Origin: Escherichia boydii
Lineage (GTDB): Bacteria > Pseudomonadota > Gammaproteobacteria > Enterobacterales > Enterobacteriaceae
Length of the DNA stretch: 64,000 bases
Assembly: GCA_041890495.1 (NCBI GenBank)
Contig: CP169086.1
Span: 186,001-250,000, forward strand
Reading direction: 5' to 3'
Shown: positions 54,249 through 63,140 of the stretch, piece by piece
Position numbering within the stretch: the stretch's first letter is position 1
How the letters are laid out: each line of letters begins with the position of its first letter
Notes under the pieces: generated by a model
The model's database searches: none
Seen by the model: the letters and a program-made list of their open reading frames with translations, nothing else
What the model was told of the DNA's origin: nothing
Position numbers and translations under genes: made by a program

Positions 54249-54605
54249 TTATTTATCTTTCACCGAGTTCATTTCCCAATATCTTTCACGTACGTTTTCT
54301 TGGCAATGGTCCGCTCGCTCCGGCGTGTCCCTTTTACGAGTAGCAAAGGCTTCAATTACGGCATTCAAGTCTTTTTCTTTGATTTTAGATCCAACAGGCA
54401 AGTTTTCTTCAAACTCAGTCCTTACCAGTTCTTTAGTTTTTTTATAATCGGTTTCACTTTGGATTTCAGGTTTTAAACAAATATCGGCAACCATCACATC
54501 TGATTTGCCCGGGATCGGTTTTTCCCCGTTTTCAGATGCAAGGACCGCAGAGGAGGTAAAGGCGACAGACAGAGTTGCACATAACAGAAGATATTTTAAT
54601 TTCAT
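54249..54605 (-). CDS. Small periplasmic protein (118 aa)
   Basis: N-terminal signal peptide (LKYLLLCATLSVAFTSSAVLA, shortened here by one at each side in practice) and a hydrophilic helical mature part with two cysteines. GGAGTGAG precedes the ATG and an intrinsic terminator follows. Exported; function unknown. Confidence 0.6.
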   Translation of the reverse strand: MKLKYLLLCATLSVAFTSSAVLASENGEKPIPGKSDVMVADICLKPEIQSETDYKKTKELVRTEFEENLPVGSKIKEKDLNAVIEAFATRKRDTPERADHCQENVRERYWEMNSVKDK

Positions 54606-54755
54606 GACTCACTCCATGATTATCAATGATGGTTGCTCAGACACATCATTTATACCATGCCTGTCACCGAATACGAGATCCCCATATTTTGGCTTTAAAT
54701 ATTATCCAAATAGGGTTTCATACACCAGGCTTCTGAAAGCAAGGTTCAAGGAGCT

Positions 54756-55373
54756 TCAGGGGGAAATCAGATTGTTGTCGATCCAGTACTTGTGCAAACC
54801 TACCACCCAATTCCTGGAAATGGACGAAAGTTCATGCGCCAGTTCACGGCAGCATTCAGGCGTAAAAATACGTATGGGGCCTGAAGTACCGATATCAACA
54901 GACATGATGAACTCCAGAATGTTGCCATGGCATAGGTTGTTTCTCAGCCTGACAATTTCTGCTTCAGGTTTTTTCCCGGCTGCTACCTTCGCCAACATAT
55001 CCTGCTCGGCTGGAAATGACAGTAATTCTACCGGCACCCCTTCTTGCCTGACCTTTTTCAGTAAGGCATTACTCATTACGGAGATACCCTCCAAGTCCAC
55101 CAGCTCAGGAGCTGGCTGCTGATCGTTAACTGTTGTTTTCAGCATCAGCGACTTCAACGCAACCATGAGTGATGTTTCAATCCCGTTCAGGAAGCTCGTA
55201 CAGGCCGGTATCCATAGGTCGTGATGCAACGCCTCGGTTGCTTGTATAAAGAACCAGTCAATCACGGGGACAGTGCGATAATCATAATAGTGATTTACCT
55301 CGCTGAACCTTGCCATATAAGCATCGTACTCAGCCTGGTCTTCAGGAGATAAAAAATTTGGTGGGAGGGGCAT
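54756..55373 (-). CDS. HEPN-like domain protein (205 aa)
   Basis: Mostly helical. Residues 142-150 read RLRNNLCHG, giving the Arg144-x4-His149 motif with Asn after Arg that marks HEPN domains, often RNases in toxin-antitoxin and defence systems. Other parts (TEALHHDLWIPACTSFLNGI) look like the helical HEPN bundle used in many uncharacterised proteins. No antitoxin gene is evident beside it. AAGGA precedes the ATG. Confidence 0.5.
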   Translation of the reverse strand: MPLPPNFLSPEDQAEYDAYMARFSEVNHYYDYRTVPVIDWFFIQATEALHHDLWIPACTSFLNGIETSLMVALKSLMLKTTVNDQQPAPELVDLEGISVMSNALLKKVRQEGVPVELLSFPAEQDMLAKVAAGKKPEAEIVRLRNNLCHGNILEFIMSVDIGTSGPIRIFTPECCRELAHELSSISRNWVVGLHKYWIDNNLISP

Positions 55374-55527
55374 CAGAATCCTTTCATCCTTGCTTGTACA
55401 CCTTCTTCGCAGGCCAGCTCGCCATTATCGGTAAAAGATGGTTTTTGGAGTTTATGATGAAGCTTAATTTGTCGCCAGGCTCGATAGCGTTACCGGAGAG
55501 ATTTGATCTTTTCTCTGCAACTCGCAA

Positions 55528-55547
55528 TACTGTTTATACATACAGTA
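55528..55547. promoter_or_regulatory. LexA box upstream of umuD-like gene
   Basis: TACTGTTTATACATACAGTA fits the E. coli LexA consensus at all core positions (CTGT-N8-ACAG). It lies 19 bp before the start of the UmuD-like gene, the normal place for SOS control of umuDC-type operons. Confidence 0.9.
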
Positions 55548-55566
55548 CAAGAATTCGAGTGTAGCT

Positions 55567-56001
55567 ATGTCTGTTATCCTTGAGCACATTAGCAACAAGC
55601 CTTACGAAATGGCACCTTTTTTCAGTGATTTACTAAGCTGTGGAGTGATGAGTCCGTGCGCCGGGCATGAAGATAATGAATTAAATTTGCATGAATATGT
55701 AGTCCGCAACCGCCCCTCAACCTTCTTTGTCAGGGCGGCGGGCCTCAGTATGATCAATGCCGGTATCAATGATGGAGCAATACTGGTTGTGGATCGGTCT
55801 TTAACAGCACGACACGGCTCTATCGTCGTTGCGCTGGTGGATGGAGAGTTTACGGTAAAGATCTTACACACGTATCCTGAGCTGCTTTTGATGCCTTCTA
55901 ATCCAGCCTATAAGCCGATACGTGTAAATCCTGAATCCCTTGAGATATGGGGCGTCGTCACCTTTGCACTGAATCAGTTCAGCCATGTACATGCACGTTG
56001 A
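55567..56001 (+). CDS. umuD: UmuD-like translesion synthesis subunit (S24 peptidase)
   Basis: 144 residues. Ala32-Gly33 is the self-cleavage site (SPCAGHED), Ser61 (AGLSMINAG) and Lys98 (FTVKIL) the catalytic pair. After RecA-stimulated cleavage the UmuD'-type form joins the UmuC-like polymerase. A LexA box is immediately upstream and umuC overlaps by 17 nt. Confidence 0.93.
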   Translation: MSVILEHISNKPYEMAPFFSDLLSCGVMSPCAGHEDNELNLHEYVVRNRPSTFFVRAAGLSMINAGINDGAILVVDRSLTARHGSIVVALVDGEFTVKILHTYPELLLMPSNPAYKPIRVNPESLEIWGVVTFALNQFSHVHAR

Positions 56002-57244
56002 TATTAACGGAGCCTATGCGGCATTTGAGTGTGCGATGGATCCCAAGCTGTCAAAAAAGCCGCTCATCATAGCCAGCAATAACGATTCGTCCGTCATTGC
56101 AATGAATAAACTGGCTAAAAGCGTTGGTATTAAGCGTGGGACCCCAATTTTTAAGTGCAGGGATTTGATTCAGCAACACCGGATCGAAGTCCGGAGCTCT
56201 AACTTTACTTTGTATGAAGACTACTCAAATCGCTTCCATGAAACGCTGGAAAGCTTCGCGCCTCAATCGAGTCGATATAGCATAGATGAAAATTTCATGT
56301 TATTGAAAAACATGAACAAGATAATAGATTATGAAGATTACGGCCGGTTGATCAGAAGTACACTTCTTCATAATCTGTCCCTTACCTGTGGTGTGGGTTG
56401 TTCAAGCACCAAAACCCTCGCTAAATTATGCACCTATGCGAGCAAACGATGGGCAGCTACAGGCGGGGTTGTAGTTTTGACTGATCAGGCCAGGATCAGG
56501 AAGCTCCTGAGCCTGATCAGTACCAGAGAAATATGGGGTATTGGTCGAAAGATTAGTGAACGCCTGTCGGCTTTCGGGATCATCACTGCCGGTGATTTTT
56601 ATAATAGCGACGTTCGCTTTTTACGTAAAAGCTTTGGCGTTGAAATCGAGCGTACCTGGCGGGAACTGCATGGCGAACCATGTTTCCGGCTGCACGAGTC
56701 TCCTCCTGTCAGGCAACAGATTATCGTTTCCAGAAGTTTTGGTCAGCGCCTTAATGAGATAGGCAAGCTACATGAGGCAGTTTCATTTTTTACCGCCCGG
56801 GCGGCAGAGCAGCTGCGCAAGGATGGCTCGTGGACCCGTCAAATCACAGTCTTCATTCAGAGTAGCAATTATGCGCAAGGTGAAAACCGCTACAGCAATT
56901 GTGGTATCGAGCCGCTTACCGCTACACAGGACACCCGCGATCTGGTTGATGCAGCCATGACCATCCTGAACCGCATTTACAGACCCGGGATAGCGTATGC
57001 GAAAGCAGGGGTAATGCTCTCCGCTATGACTGACGGCACAGAGCAACTCAGCCTGTTTGATACTCGCCCGGCCAGGCCTGGCAGTCAGGCACTGATGAAA
57101 GTTATGGACCGGTTCAATAAAGAAAAGCGCGGAGCTCTGTTTTTACTGGGGGAAGGCATTCAACAGGATTTTCGTATGAAGCAGGCCATGCTATCACCGA
57201 GATATACGACCCGCTGGGATGAATTACTCGTTGTAAAAGCGTAG
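55985..57244 (+). CDS. umuC: UmuC-like Y-family DNA polymerase
   Basis: 419 residues. Catalytic Asp6 (MHVDING) and Asp101-Glu102 (YSIDEN), helix-hairpin-helix at about 170-200 (REIWGIGRKISERL), and clamp-binding QLSLF near residue 356. The N-terminus (VDINGAYAAFE) departs from the usual VDVNAFYAS, placing it in a divergent plasmid branch. Error-prone repair polymerase V subunit, induced by DNA damage. ATG at 55985; ATG at 55991 is also possible. Confidence 0.93.
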   Translation: MYMHVDINGAYAAFECAMDPKLSKKPLIIASNNDSSVIAMNKLAKSVGIKRGTPIFKCRDLIQQHRIEVRSSNFTLYEDYSNRFHETLESFAPQSSRYSIDENFMLLKNMNKIIDYEDYGRLIRSTLLHNLSLTCGVGCSSTKTLAKLCTYASKRWAATGGVVVLTDQARIRKLLSLISTREIWGIGRKISERLSAFGIITAGDFYNSDVRFLRKSFGVEIERTWRELHGEPCFRLHESPPVRQQIIVSRSFGQRLNEIGKLHEAVSFFTARAAEQLRKDGSWTRQITVFIQSSNYAQGENRYSNCGIEPLTATQDTRDLVDAAMTILNRIYRPGIAYAKAGVMLSAMTDGTEQLSLFDTRPARPGSQALMKVMDRFNKEKRGALFLLGEGIQQDFRMKQAMLSPRYTTRWDELLVVKA

Positions 57245-57289
57245 CGGCCATGACCGGCATGGCCGTACTCATCAAATGTGAAAGTAACT

Positions 57290-58099
57290 TTAGGCCCCGC
57301 GAGCTTTTTCGATTGCGGCCTGCAAAGTTGCTGCGTCCATAGCCCCGGGGATAAATGTGGTAGTCGCCGCATTCGGCTTTTTCATATTCATAATGATGAA
57401 ACCGGGTGTGCCGGTGATCCCGAGCGCTTCGCCCAGCTGCATATTGCCGGAGATCACGTTTTCATACCGGTTTTTTTCCCTGTCAGAAAACGTGCTGTTA
57501 AACCCTGACTTTTCCACCACAGTATTAAAGTCAGTGAGTTCGAATTTGCGTTGAGAGGTCATGAAGGTATGAGCCACAGCCATCAGGTTGTTGTGGTACT
57601 TACGATAGGCTTCAGCACCGAAATTCTGATAGACGTGCAGACCCGTAGCGGCCCCCATGGCAGATACAGGTTTTGAACCGGCAAAAATCGGGAATTCTTT
57701 AAAGAAGAATTTAACATCTTTGCTCTGATTCATTACCGATTCAACAACAGGTGTAACCCGCATGCAGTAAATACACTGATAGTCGAAGAACTCGATTACC
57801 GCGACGTCGGCGTCATCAGGGCCGATGTTTGGCGTCTCCTTGGTATCCAGCAGAGCTGGCGCATATGGAATTATTCGTTCCACTGAGGCACTCACGTTCT
57901 GATTTTCCAGCGCCTTACCTGCTTCCACTAAATAATGGGGATTTTTTACCAGGTAAGTAGCGGCAATTTTGCCAATTTCTTCCTCACTGAGCACCTTCGG
58001 TTTAAAATAAGTTGCCGTGATTAACGCCGAGGCAGCGGTAGCAATAACCGCAGAAATTAAAATCGTGGCCATCGGTTTTAAATAAAATTCTTTAGACAT
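57290..58099 (-). CDS. DsbA-family thiol:disulfide oxidoreductase
   Basis: 269 residues with an N-terminal membrane anchor or signal (about 10-30), a helical spacer, and a thioredoxin-fold domain with Cys109-Ile-Tyr-Cys112 and cis-Pro loop GTPGF. Resembles DsbA/Com1-type proteins. Periplasmic; likely folds disulfide-containing conjugation proteins. Its stop codon lies next to an AAAGTAACTTT palindrome. Confidence 0.88.
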   Translation of the reverse strand: MSKEFYLKPMATILISAVIATAASALITATYFKPKVLSEEEIGKIAATYLVKNPHYLVEAGKALENQNVSASVERIIPYAPALLDTKETPNIGPDDADVAVIEFFDYQCIYCMRVTPVVESVMNQSKDVKFFFKEFPIFAGSKPVSAMGAATGLHVYQNFGAEAYRKYHNNLMAVAHTFMTSQRKFELTDFNTVVEKSGFNSTFSDREKNRYENVISGNMQLGEALGITGTPGFIIMNMKKPNAATTTFIPGAMDAATLQAAIEKARGA

Positions 58100-58205
58100 A
58101 GCTACCTTTATGCTTTTCAGCCTGTTAGTTATTAACCTGCGATGGATTATACTGGCCCGGTAAATCGGAATTATTCGTGAAACAATGCTTTTTGGAGATT
58201 AAAGG

Positions 58206-58817
58206 ATGATTAGGCAGGGCTTTATACTCACAACCGCAATGCTTTTGAGTGGATGCGGATATCATTTCGCAACCCAGGTAGATGCGTACGATCTAATGCC
58301 TCGTCCTGTTACAAATAAAAGGTTTCAGATAGTCCCTCCGGACGAAAGTATTCAGTCCAGAATGTTTTCAGGCCGTTTTGCTGATGGATTAGCAAAAAAA
58401 GGAGCCATTATTTCCACTCACCAGCCAGATTATGTGCTCAGGTTCCGAATCAGCAGCTCACAGGAGAACATGCTGTATAGCGAGCAGCTTCTTAATGGGG
58501 TGACAGGCTACGTTGTAGATAAAAAGACAACGAGAACTGACAAGCATGGCGAATTGCATACTGACTATGACTACAAGCCAGTCGATGGGGTAATAGGCAC
58601 TGAGACGATGTCGCAGATGCACTATATGCGACAGCTGGATGTCGAGGTATACCCGTCAGCGAAAGGAGCAAAGCAGGTTCTGAAAGTGAGTATGCAAAGC
58701 AATGCACCTGTGCCGTCAGACAGCATTGCTTATTCAGCAATGATCGACGCCTTTACTGATAAATTTGATGCGCCGCTGCGTTCCGGAAATTATGTTGCAG
58801 TGATCCCCTGGAACTGA
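58206..58817 (+). CDS. Lipoprotein of unknown function (203 aa)
   Basis: Lipobox LLSGC with Cys17, then a mature part (RPVTNKRFQIVPPDESIQSR, TDYVLRF-like strands) resembling DUF4136-type outer-membrane lipoproteins, but not firmly assigned. Start ATG at 58206 after GGAGATTAAAGG. Divergent from the DsbA-like gene. Confidence 0.65.
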   Translation: MIRQGFILTTAMLLSGCGYHFATQVDAYDLMPRPVTNKRFQIVPPDESIQSRMFSGRFADGLAKKGAIISTHQPDYVLRFRISSSQENMLYSEQLLNGVTGYVVDKKTTRTDKHGELHTDYDYKPVDGVIGTETMSQMHYMRQLDVEVYPSAKGAKQVLKVSMQSNAPVPSDSIAYSAMIDAFTDKFDAPLRSGNYVAVIPWN

Positions 58818-58876
58818 AAGCAGACGGCGGGAAGAGAATGTTCAAAAGTGACTTTTGGACACGCACATTAACGTGG

Positions 58877-59299
58877 CTATCGCCCTCCCCCATTAAAATC
58901 ATAAAGTCGGTAAAGATCGCCCATCGTGATGCAATTGGGCTTATTAATGAACAGATACTGCAACTGTTCTTTATGTTGAGTACTGGCAGCTGCATTCATA
59001 AGCACTTCCAGGTAGAACTTGTAGCCTATGCTTCGCTCTGAATACATATACTGGAACTGCATCAGTAAAATGCCTGACATAACATACAACAGCAGCAGAC
59101 TGAGTAATACAGTGCTATCAGGCTGTTCCAGTGCCATACTGACATACCCTGAACCCAGAATGCACAGAATCCACCCCGTCATTAGAGCAGGCACCCTACG
59201 ACTCAGACGTTCATAACAACGTTTTATTACAGGATCCCGGAGATACTTTTTGTCAGGTATCCCCGTTGCTCTGATGACGAAGCTACTGAGTATCGACAT
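58877..59299 (-). CDS. Membrane protein with two transmembrane helices (140 aa)
   Basis: Hydrophobic helices at about residues 39-55 and 63-81 with a charged N-terminus (DPVIKRCYERLSRR). AAGGA precedes the ATG. It leads a minus-strand order with the two periplasmic genes upstream, so it may belong to the conjugation or envelope set. Function unknown. Confidence 0.55.
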   Translation of the reverse strand: MSILSSFVIRATGIPDKKYLRDPVIKRCYERLSRRVPALMTGWILCILGSGYVSMALEQPDSTVLLSLLLLYVMSGILLMQFQYMYSERSIGYKFYLEVLMNAAASTQHKEQLQYLFINKPNCITMGDLYRLYDFNGGGR

Positions 59300-59332
59300 C
59301 TTTTTTCCTTCTGGACGCTCTCAGTCAATAAA

Positions 59333-59725
59333 TCAGGCCAGGCGCTCATTGAAAGCTACCACGAGCTGCGAATCGGGATTTTTTACCAGTTCGGGCCGGA
59401 TAACTTTTAGTTGCCTCGTTGGGGCGAGCTCATCTGTAGGCCTGATGGTGGTATTACCCGGCCCCTTGCGGGTACTGTCGGTGTTTACCTTGAGCTTTTT
59501 ATTTCCCAGGTAGCTTTCCATCTTTTTAGAGATGGTGTCACCTGTGGTCGCAACACCAGAGAGTTCCTTTAGTTGTTCACCTTGATCCATTTGTACCGAT
59601 GACATCAGAAATCCGATTCCGGGATCGTTATCCGCTCCACAGGCTCCGTACTGACATTGTGCAGCGAAAACGGGCTGTACACCTACAGCAACCAGAATTA
59701 ACGTACTCAGTAAAGTAGATTTCAT
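59333..59725 (-). CDS. Secreted periplasmic protein (130 aa)
   Basis: Start at 59725 chosen for AGAGG at 5 nt. Signal peptide (STLLSTLILVAVGVQPVFA), then a CQYGAC motif (two Cys four apart) at the mature N-terminus and a basic unstructured rest. It lies directly downstream of the DsbC-like gene, whose product could shuffle its cysteines. Not recognised. Confidence 0.6.
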   Translation of the reverse strand: MKSTLLSTLILVAVGVQPVFAAQCQYGACGADNDPGIGFLMSSVQMDQGEQLKELSGVATTGDTISKKMESYLGNKKLKVNTDSTRKGPGNTTIRPTDELAPTRQLKVIRPELVKNPDSQLVVAFNERLA

Positions 59726-59749
59726 ACACACCTCTTACAGTCGGAAAAG

Positions 59750-60499
59750 TTACTTTTGCGCAGCGCCCATTTGGGTCACCAGGTTTTCCGGGCTCAGCCA
59801 CCCCGTAAATAACTGCGGTTTGCCGCTTAGTGTCACCATGGTAGGAGTACCTTGCAGCGGGATTGTTGAGGCCACCTGGAAATGCGATTTGATAATGTTT
59901 AAGCAAGCCTCATCAGGACGTCCTTCCGGGATAGTTGAAACCGGATTCATCGCTGCATCCAGAGCTTCGTTTGGCTTTGCTGAACACCAGATTTTGGCCA
60001 TGTTCCCGGCTACTACCGAGTTCAGTCCTGCACGTGGGAATGCAAGAAACTTAATCGAAATACCGGCATCAAGATAAGACTTCAGATCATGATGCAGTTT
60101 TTGGCAGTATCCACAGGTTATATCGGTAAAGATAGCAAGCCGGTATTTTTCGTTTGGTGATTTGTAGTCGATGGATTTTGTTTTGGATGCGAATTCCCGG
60201 ACGCCCATTAAAATGGCCTGCTCAGTGGTGTTTACCACATCTTTACCTTTCACGTGGAATAAGCTTCCGGTAAAGATGTAATCTCCGTCTTTGCTCACGT
60301 AACTTACCCCCTCCCTGGAAATCACCGTAAAAATATCTTTTACTGGCGAGGGTTCGACGTGCTCGATTGAAAGCCCAATGGCTTTGAGCTTATCCCGGGC
60401 TGCATCTGGCAGTACCATTGTATTAACCGGCTCGGCATTCATCGTGAAGGCGGTACTTAATGAAAGAAGTAATACCGATGCCTTAATAATTTTTTTCAT
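59750..60499 (-). CDS. dsbC: DsbC-like thiol:disulfide isomerase
   Basis: 249 residues. Signal peptide, an N-terminal dimerisation-type domain (about 30-105), then a thioredoxin domain with Cys129-Gly-Tyr-Cys132 and cis-Pro GTPTM, as in DsbC/DsbG and the DsbC proteins of conjugative plasmids. AAGGAG precedes the ATG. It probably corrects disulfides in periplasmic transfer proteins. The stop lies inside an AAAAGTTACTTTT palindrome. Confidence 0.9.
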   Translation of the reverse strand: MKKIIKASVLLLSLSTAFTMNAEPVNTMVLPDAARDKLKAIGLSIEHVEPSPVKDIFTVISREGVSYVSKDGDYIFTGSLFHVKGKDVVNTTEQAILMGVREFASKTKSIDYKSPNEKYRLAIFTDITCGYCQKLHHDLKSYLDAGISIKFLAFPRAGLNSVVAGNMAKIWCSAKPNEALDAAMNPVSTIPEGRPDEACLNIIKSHFQVASTIPLQGTPTMVTLSGKPQLFTGWLSPENLVTQMGAAQK

Positions 60500-60646
60500 T
60501 TCTGCTCCTTAAATCGAGCACTAATATTATCACGCCCCAAAATTCCAGAATTTTGCTTAAACGCTTAAATCAACGGGTAAAGCCGAAAGAAAGTCGATAG
60601 ATATATGGGAGAATAGATAAAACGTAGATTCAGTGGAGAAATCGTT

Positions 60647-61186
60647 GTGTTTACACCACCAGCAGATGATGTGAAACCTATTCCCGTTCCTGATGAGATT
60701 TACACTCAGTGCATTACGGATGCCGCCCGCTACTTCGGAATTGATGCTGAACTGGTTTTTACGTTGTTTGACAATGAAGGCGGTAAGGTTGGTACTTTCA
60801 GCAGGAATACTAACGGCACTTATGATATTGGCCCAATGCAGATCAACTCATCCAATCTGCCTGAAATAAAAAAGCATTTCCCGACGGTAACGTGGCGGGT
60901 TCTGGCTTACGATGCTTGCGCAAGTTTCTGGGTAGGAACATGGTGGCTCTATAGAAAAATTGTTGATCGCAAGGGCAATGTGTTTGAAGGGATTGCAGAT
61001 TACAACAGCAAAACCCCAAAGGTACGTGCAAAGTACATATTTAATTTCATGGTAAAGTACAATCGCCGGATCCAGCAGCGTAACGGGATGGGTGAGCTTT
61101 ATCAATGGACCCAGCAACCTCCTCGATACAATGGCCATATAGCTAAAAATGTCCCGGAGCAAAACCCGACTCCTGTTGTTAAATAA
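60647..61186 (+). CDS. Conjugation-type lytic transglycosylase
   Basis: 179 residues from GTG at 60647 (GGAG upstream). SLT-like domain with catalytic Glu44 (FDNEGGKVG), YDIGPMQINS and GIADYNSKTP, as in plasmid P19/VirB1-type enzymes. It opens the cell wall for the transfer machinery. No clear signal peptide in the predicted product, which is unusual for this role; the true start may lie further upstream if a frameshift exists. Confidence 0.85.
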   Translation: MFTPPADDVKPIPVPDEIYTQCITDAARYFGIDAELVFTLFDNEGGKVGTFSRNTNGTYDIGPMQINSSNLPEIKKHFPTVTWRVLAYDACASFWVGTWWLYRKIVDRKGNVFEGIADYNSKTPKVRAKYIFNFMVKYNRRIQQRNGMGELYQWTQQPPRYNGHIAKNVPEQNPTPVVK

Positions 61187-61216
61187 ATACAACCCGATAT
61201 TACAGAAGATCATCGA

Positions 61217-61825
61217 GTGGCTTGGGAAAACCACCACAAATATTTCACACTGACTCAGGAAAATATATTGTCTTCTTCTGCAAGAAATTTATTTAAGATT
61301 CTCTCTTCTTTCTTGATCCAGAAAAACCCTCATCATGAAGAAGTATGTGTTCATGAAGAAACAACAGCTGGTTTATGGGCCCCTCTCCCTGATTCGCATG
61401 TCGTGCTTTTCTTAGATTTCGATGGGGTTTGCCACAGGTGTAAAAATGAAACCTTTGAGCGAATGCCACTGTTAGAGAAATTGCTGGATAACTGCCCTGC
61501 CATGGTGATTGTTATCTCCAGCTCATGGCGTGAGTGCGCTAATACAAGTTATCTGAAATCTCTGTTCCGGGTGCCTTATAGAGACAAAATCATAGGTGCA
61601 ACCGGTTCGGTATATTTAAAACACGGACAGACTGGTGTGCGGGCTGCCGAGTGTGAGGACTTTGTCTTTTCACATCGAGTTAAAGCATTTATCTGCCTTG
61701 ATGACGACGAATCATTATTTCCGGCCGGTTATCCGCATTTGCACAAAACCGATTATTACACGGGCCTCACCGAATCTGACCTTGCAGCTCTTAACGCAAG
61801 GTACCATCAGCTCATGGGACGCTGA
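61217..61825 (+). CDS. HAD-domain protein
   Basis: 202 residues. HAD motif I FLDFDGVCH (Asp67, Asp69), motif II ISSSWRE and acidic motif IV CLDDDESLF. This pattern fits the HAD domain group related to RNA-repair (Swiss Army Knife) proteins as well as small phosphatases. The GTG start is weakly supported; the first 55 residues are not part of the fold. An AAAGTAACTTT palindrome follows the stop (61831-61841). Confidence 0.65.
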   Translation: MAWENHHKYFTLTQENILSSSARNLFKILSSFLIQKNPHHEEVCVHEETTAGLWAPLPDSHVVLFLDFDGVCHRCKNETFERMPLLEKLLDNCPAMVIVISSSWRECANTSYLKSLFRVPYRDKIIGATGSVYLKHGQTGVRAAECEDFVFSHRVKAFICLDDDESLFPAGYPHLHKTDYYTGLTESDLAALNARYHQLMGR

Positions 61826-61948
61826 TGAACAAAGTAACTTTCCTTTTACCCTGTCACTGCTGATCTCGTACGCCCATCCACTTTAGGATTGATTGTTTTA
61901 TACCATACGCAATAATGTCTCATATGAATTCGACAAGAAAGGGACATT

Positions 61949-62305
61949 ATGCTGCATCACTGTCAGGCTAAGTCACTGGATGACATATACCTTGAGGATA
62001 TTCCCCACATCATACATCCGGCCACGGCGGTACATGACCTCGAAGATACCGCCCTGCCAAACCGGATTATTCAGGAATGGAATTTACCGCAGGGATATAC
62101 ACAGTTTGTCAGCCGGTATCACCAGTTCCACCATCAACGCCCCTGGCTCGCTTACCGCGATACGCTTGACGACATCAGATACGGTAAGATCGTTCTGCTT
62201 AGAAAAGACATAACCGGCAATGCCGGGCCGGAGGTTATATCAAATGGCAACCTACGCAATGACCTGCCCCTGTCCCTCTTTACCCGTCTTGTCAACAACG
62301 GGTAA
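61949..62305 (+). CDS. Hypothetical protein (118 aa)
   Basis: ATG with AAAGGGA upstream; begins MLHHCQAKSLDDIYLEDIPH and is rich in His and Tyr (FVSRYHQFHHQRPW). Not recognised. Its stop lies within an inverted repeat and about 5 bp before the proposed end of the IS21 element, so the C-terminus may have been altered by the insertion. Confidence 0.5.
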   Translation: MLHHCQAKSLDDIYLEDIPHIIHPATAVHDLEDTALPNRIIQEWNLPQGYTQFVSRYHQFHHQRPWLAYRDTLDDIRYGKIVLLRKDITGNAGPEVISNGNLRNDLPLSLFTRLVNNG

Positions 62306-62306
62306 A
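62279..62306. repeat. Inverted repeat TTTACCCGT-N10-ACGGGTAAA
   Basis: Perfect 9-bp arms around a 10-nt loop spanning the end of the 118-residue gene, just before the IS21 end. No T-run on the 3' side of either strand, so not a typical terminator. Possibly an insertion-target feature. Confidence 0.45.
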
Positions 62307-62357
62307 AAGTGATCCACTTACCGTCACCACCAACGGTCTAATATTGATCCACCTTGT

Positions 62358-63140
62358 TTACTCAGGATTAGCTTCCGCTATAACCCCGGCCTTTCGTTTC
62401 TGCTTCAGTCGATAGCTCTCTCCTTTTATCTGGACTACATGTGAGTGATGTAAGATACGGTCAAGCATCGCCGATGTCAGGGCTGCATCCCCGGCGAACG
62501 TCTGATCCCACTGTCCGAACGGCAGGTTGGAGGTCAGGATCATCGCGCTCTTCTCGTAACGTTTGGCGATGACCTGGAAGAACAGCTTGGCCTCCTCCTG
62601 ACTGAACGGCAGATAACCTATTTCATCGATGATAAGTAGCTTCGGGGCCATGACACCGCGATTGAGTGTCGTTTTGTAACGGCCCTGGCGCTGTGAAGTG
62701 GACAGCTGTAGCAGCAGGTCCGCTGCTGTTGTGAAGCGAACCTTGATACCCGCCCGGACCGCTTCGTATCCCATCGCTATCGCCAGATGCGTTTTCCCCA
62801 CGCCCGATGGCCCCAGCAGTACGATATTTTCGTTACGCTCGATGAAGCTCAGAGATCGCAGCGACTGGATTTGCTTCTGAGGAGCGCCGGTGGCGAAGGT
62901 GAAGTCGTACTCCTCGAACGTCTTTACCGCCGGGAAGGCTGCCATCCGCGTGTACATCGCCTGTTTACGCTGATGCCGGGCCAGTTTCTCCTCATGTAAC
63001 AGGTGCTCCAGGAAGTCCATGTAGCTCCATTCCTGCTCCACCGCCTGTTGTGACAGCGCCGGTGCTGCGCCGATAAGACTGTCCAGTTGCAGCTGTTCGG
63101 CAAGCACCATCAGCCGTTGATGTTGCAGCTCGACCATCAT
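62358..63140 (-). CDS. istB: IS21 helper ATPase IstB
   Basis: 260 residues, full length, with Walker A GPSGVGKTHLA and Walker B LLIIDEIGYLPF. A DnaA-like AAA+ protein that assists the IstA transposase and target selection. Its start overlaps the istA stop (ATGA), as usual in IS21. Confidence 0.95.
   Translation of the reverse strand: MMVELQHQRLMVLAEQLQLDSLIGAAPALSQQAVEQEWSYMDFLEHLLHEEKLARHQRKQAMYTRMAAFPAVKTFEEYDFTFATGAPQKQIQSLRSLSFIERNENIVLLGPSGVGKTHLAIAMGYEAVRAGIKVRFTTAADLLLQLSTSQRQGRYKTTLNRGVMAPKLLIIDEIGYLPFSQEEAKLFFQVIAKRYEKSAMILTSNLPFGQWDQTFAGDAALTSAMLDRILHHSHVVQIKGESYRLKQKRKAGVIAEANPE

Noticed and set aside
57246..57264. Hairpin GGCCATG-N5-CATGGCC after umuC
   Set aside because: Good stem but no T-run on either strand; could be structural, not called as a terminator.
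61949..62305. Gene truncated by the IS21 insertion
   Set aside because: Its stop codon lies a few bases before the estimated IS end, so truncation cannot be shown without an intact relative.
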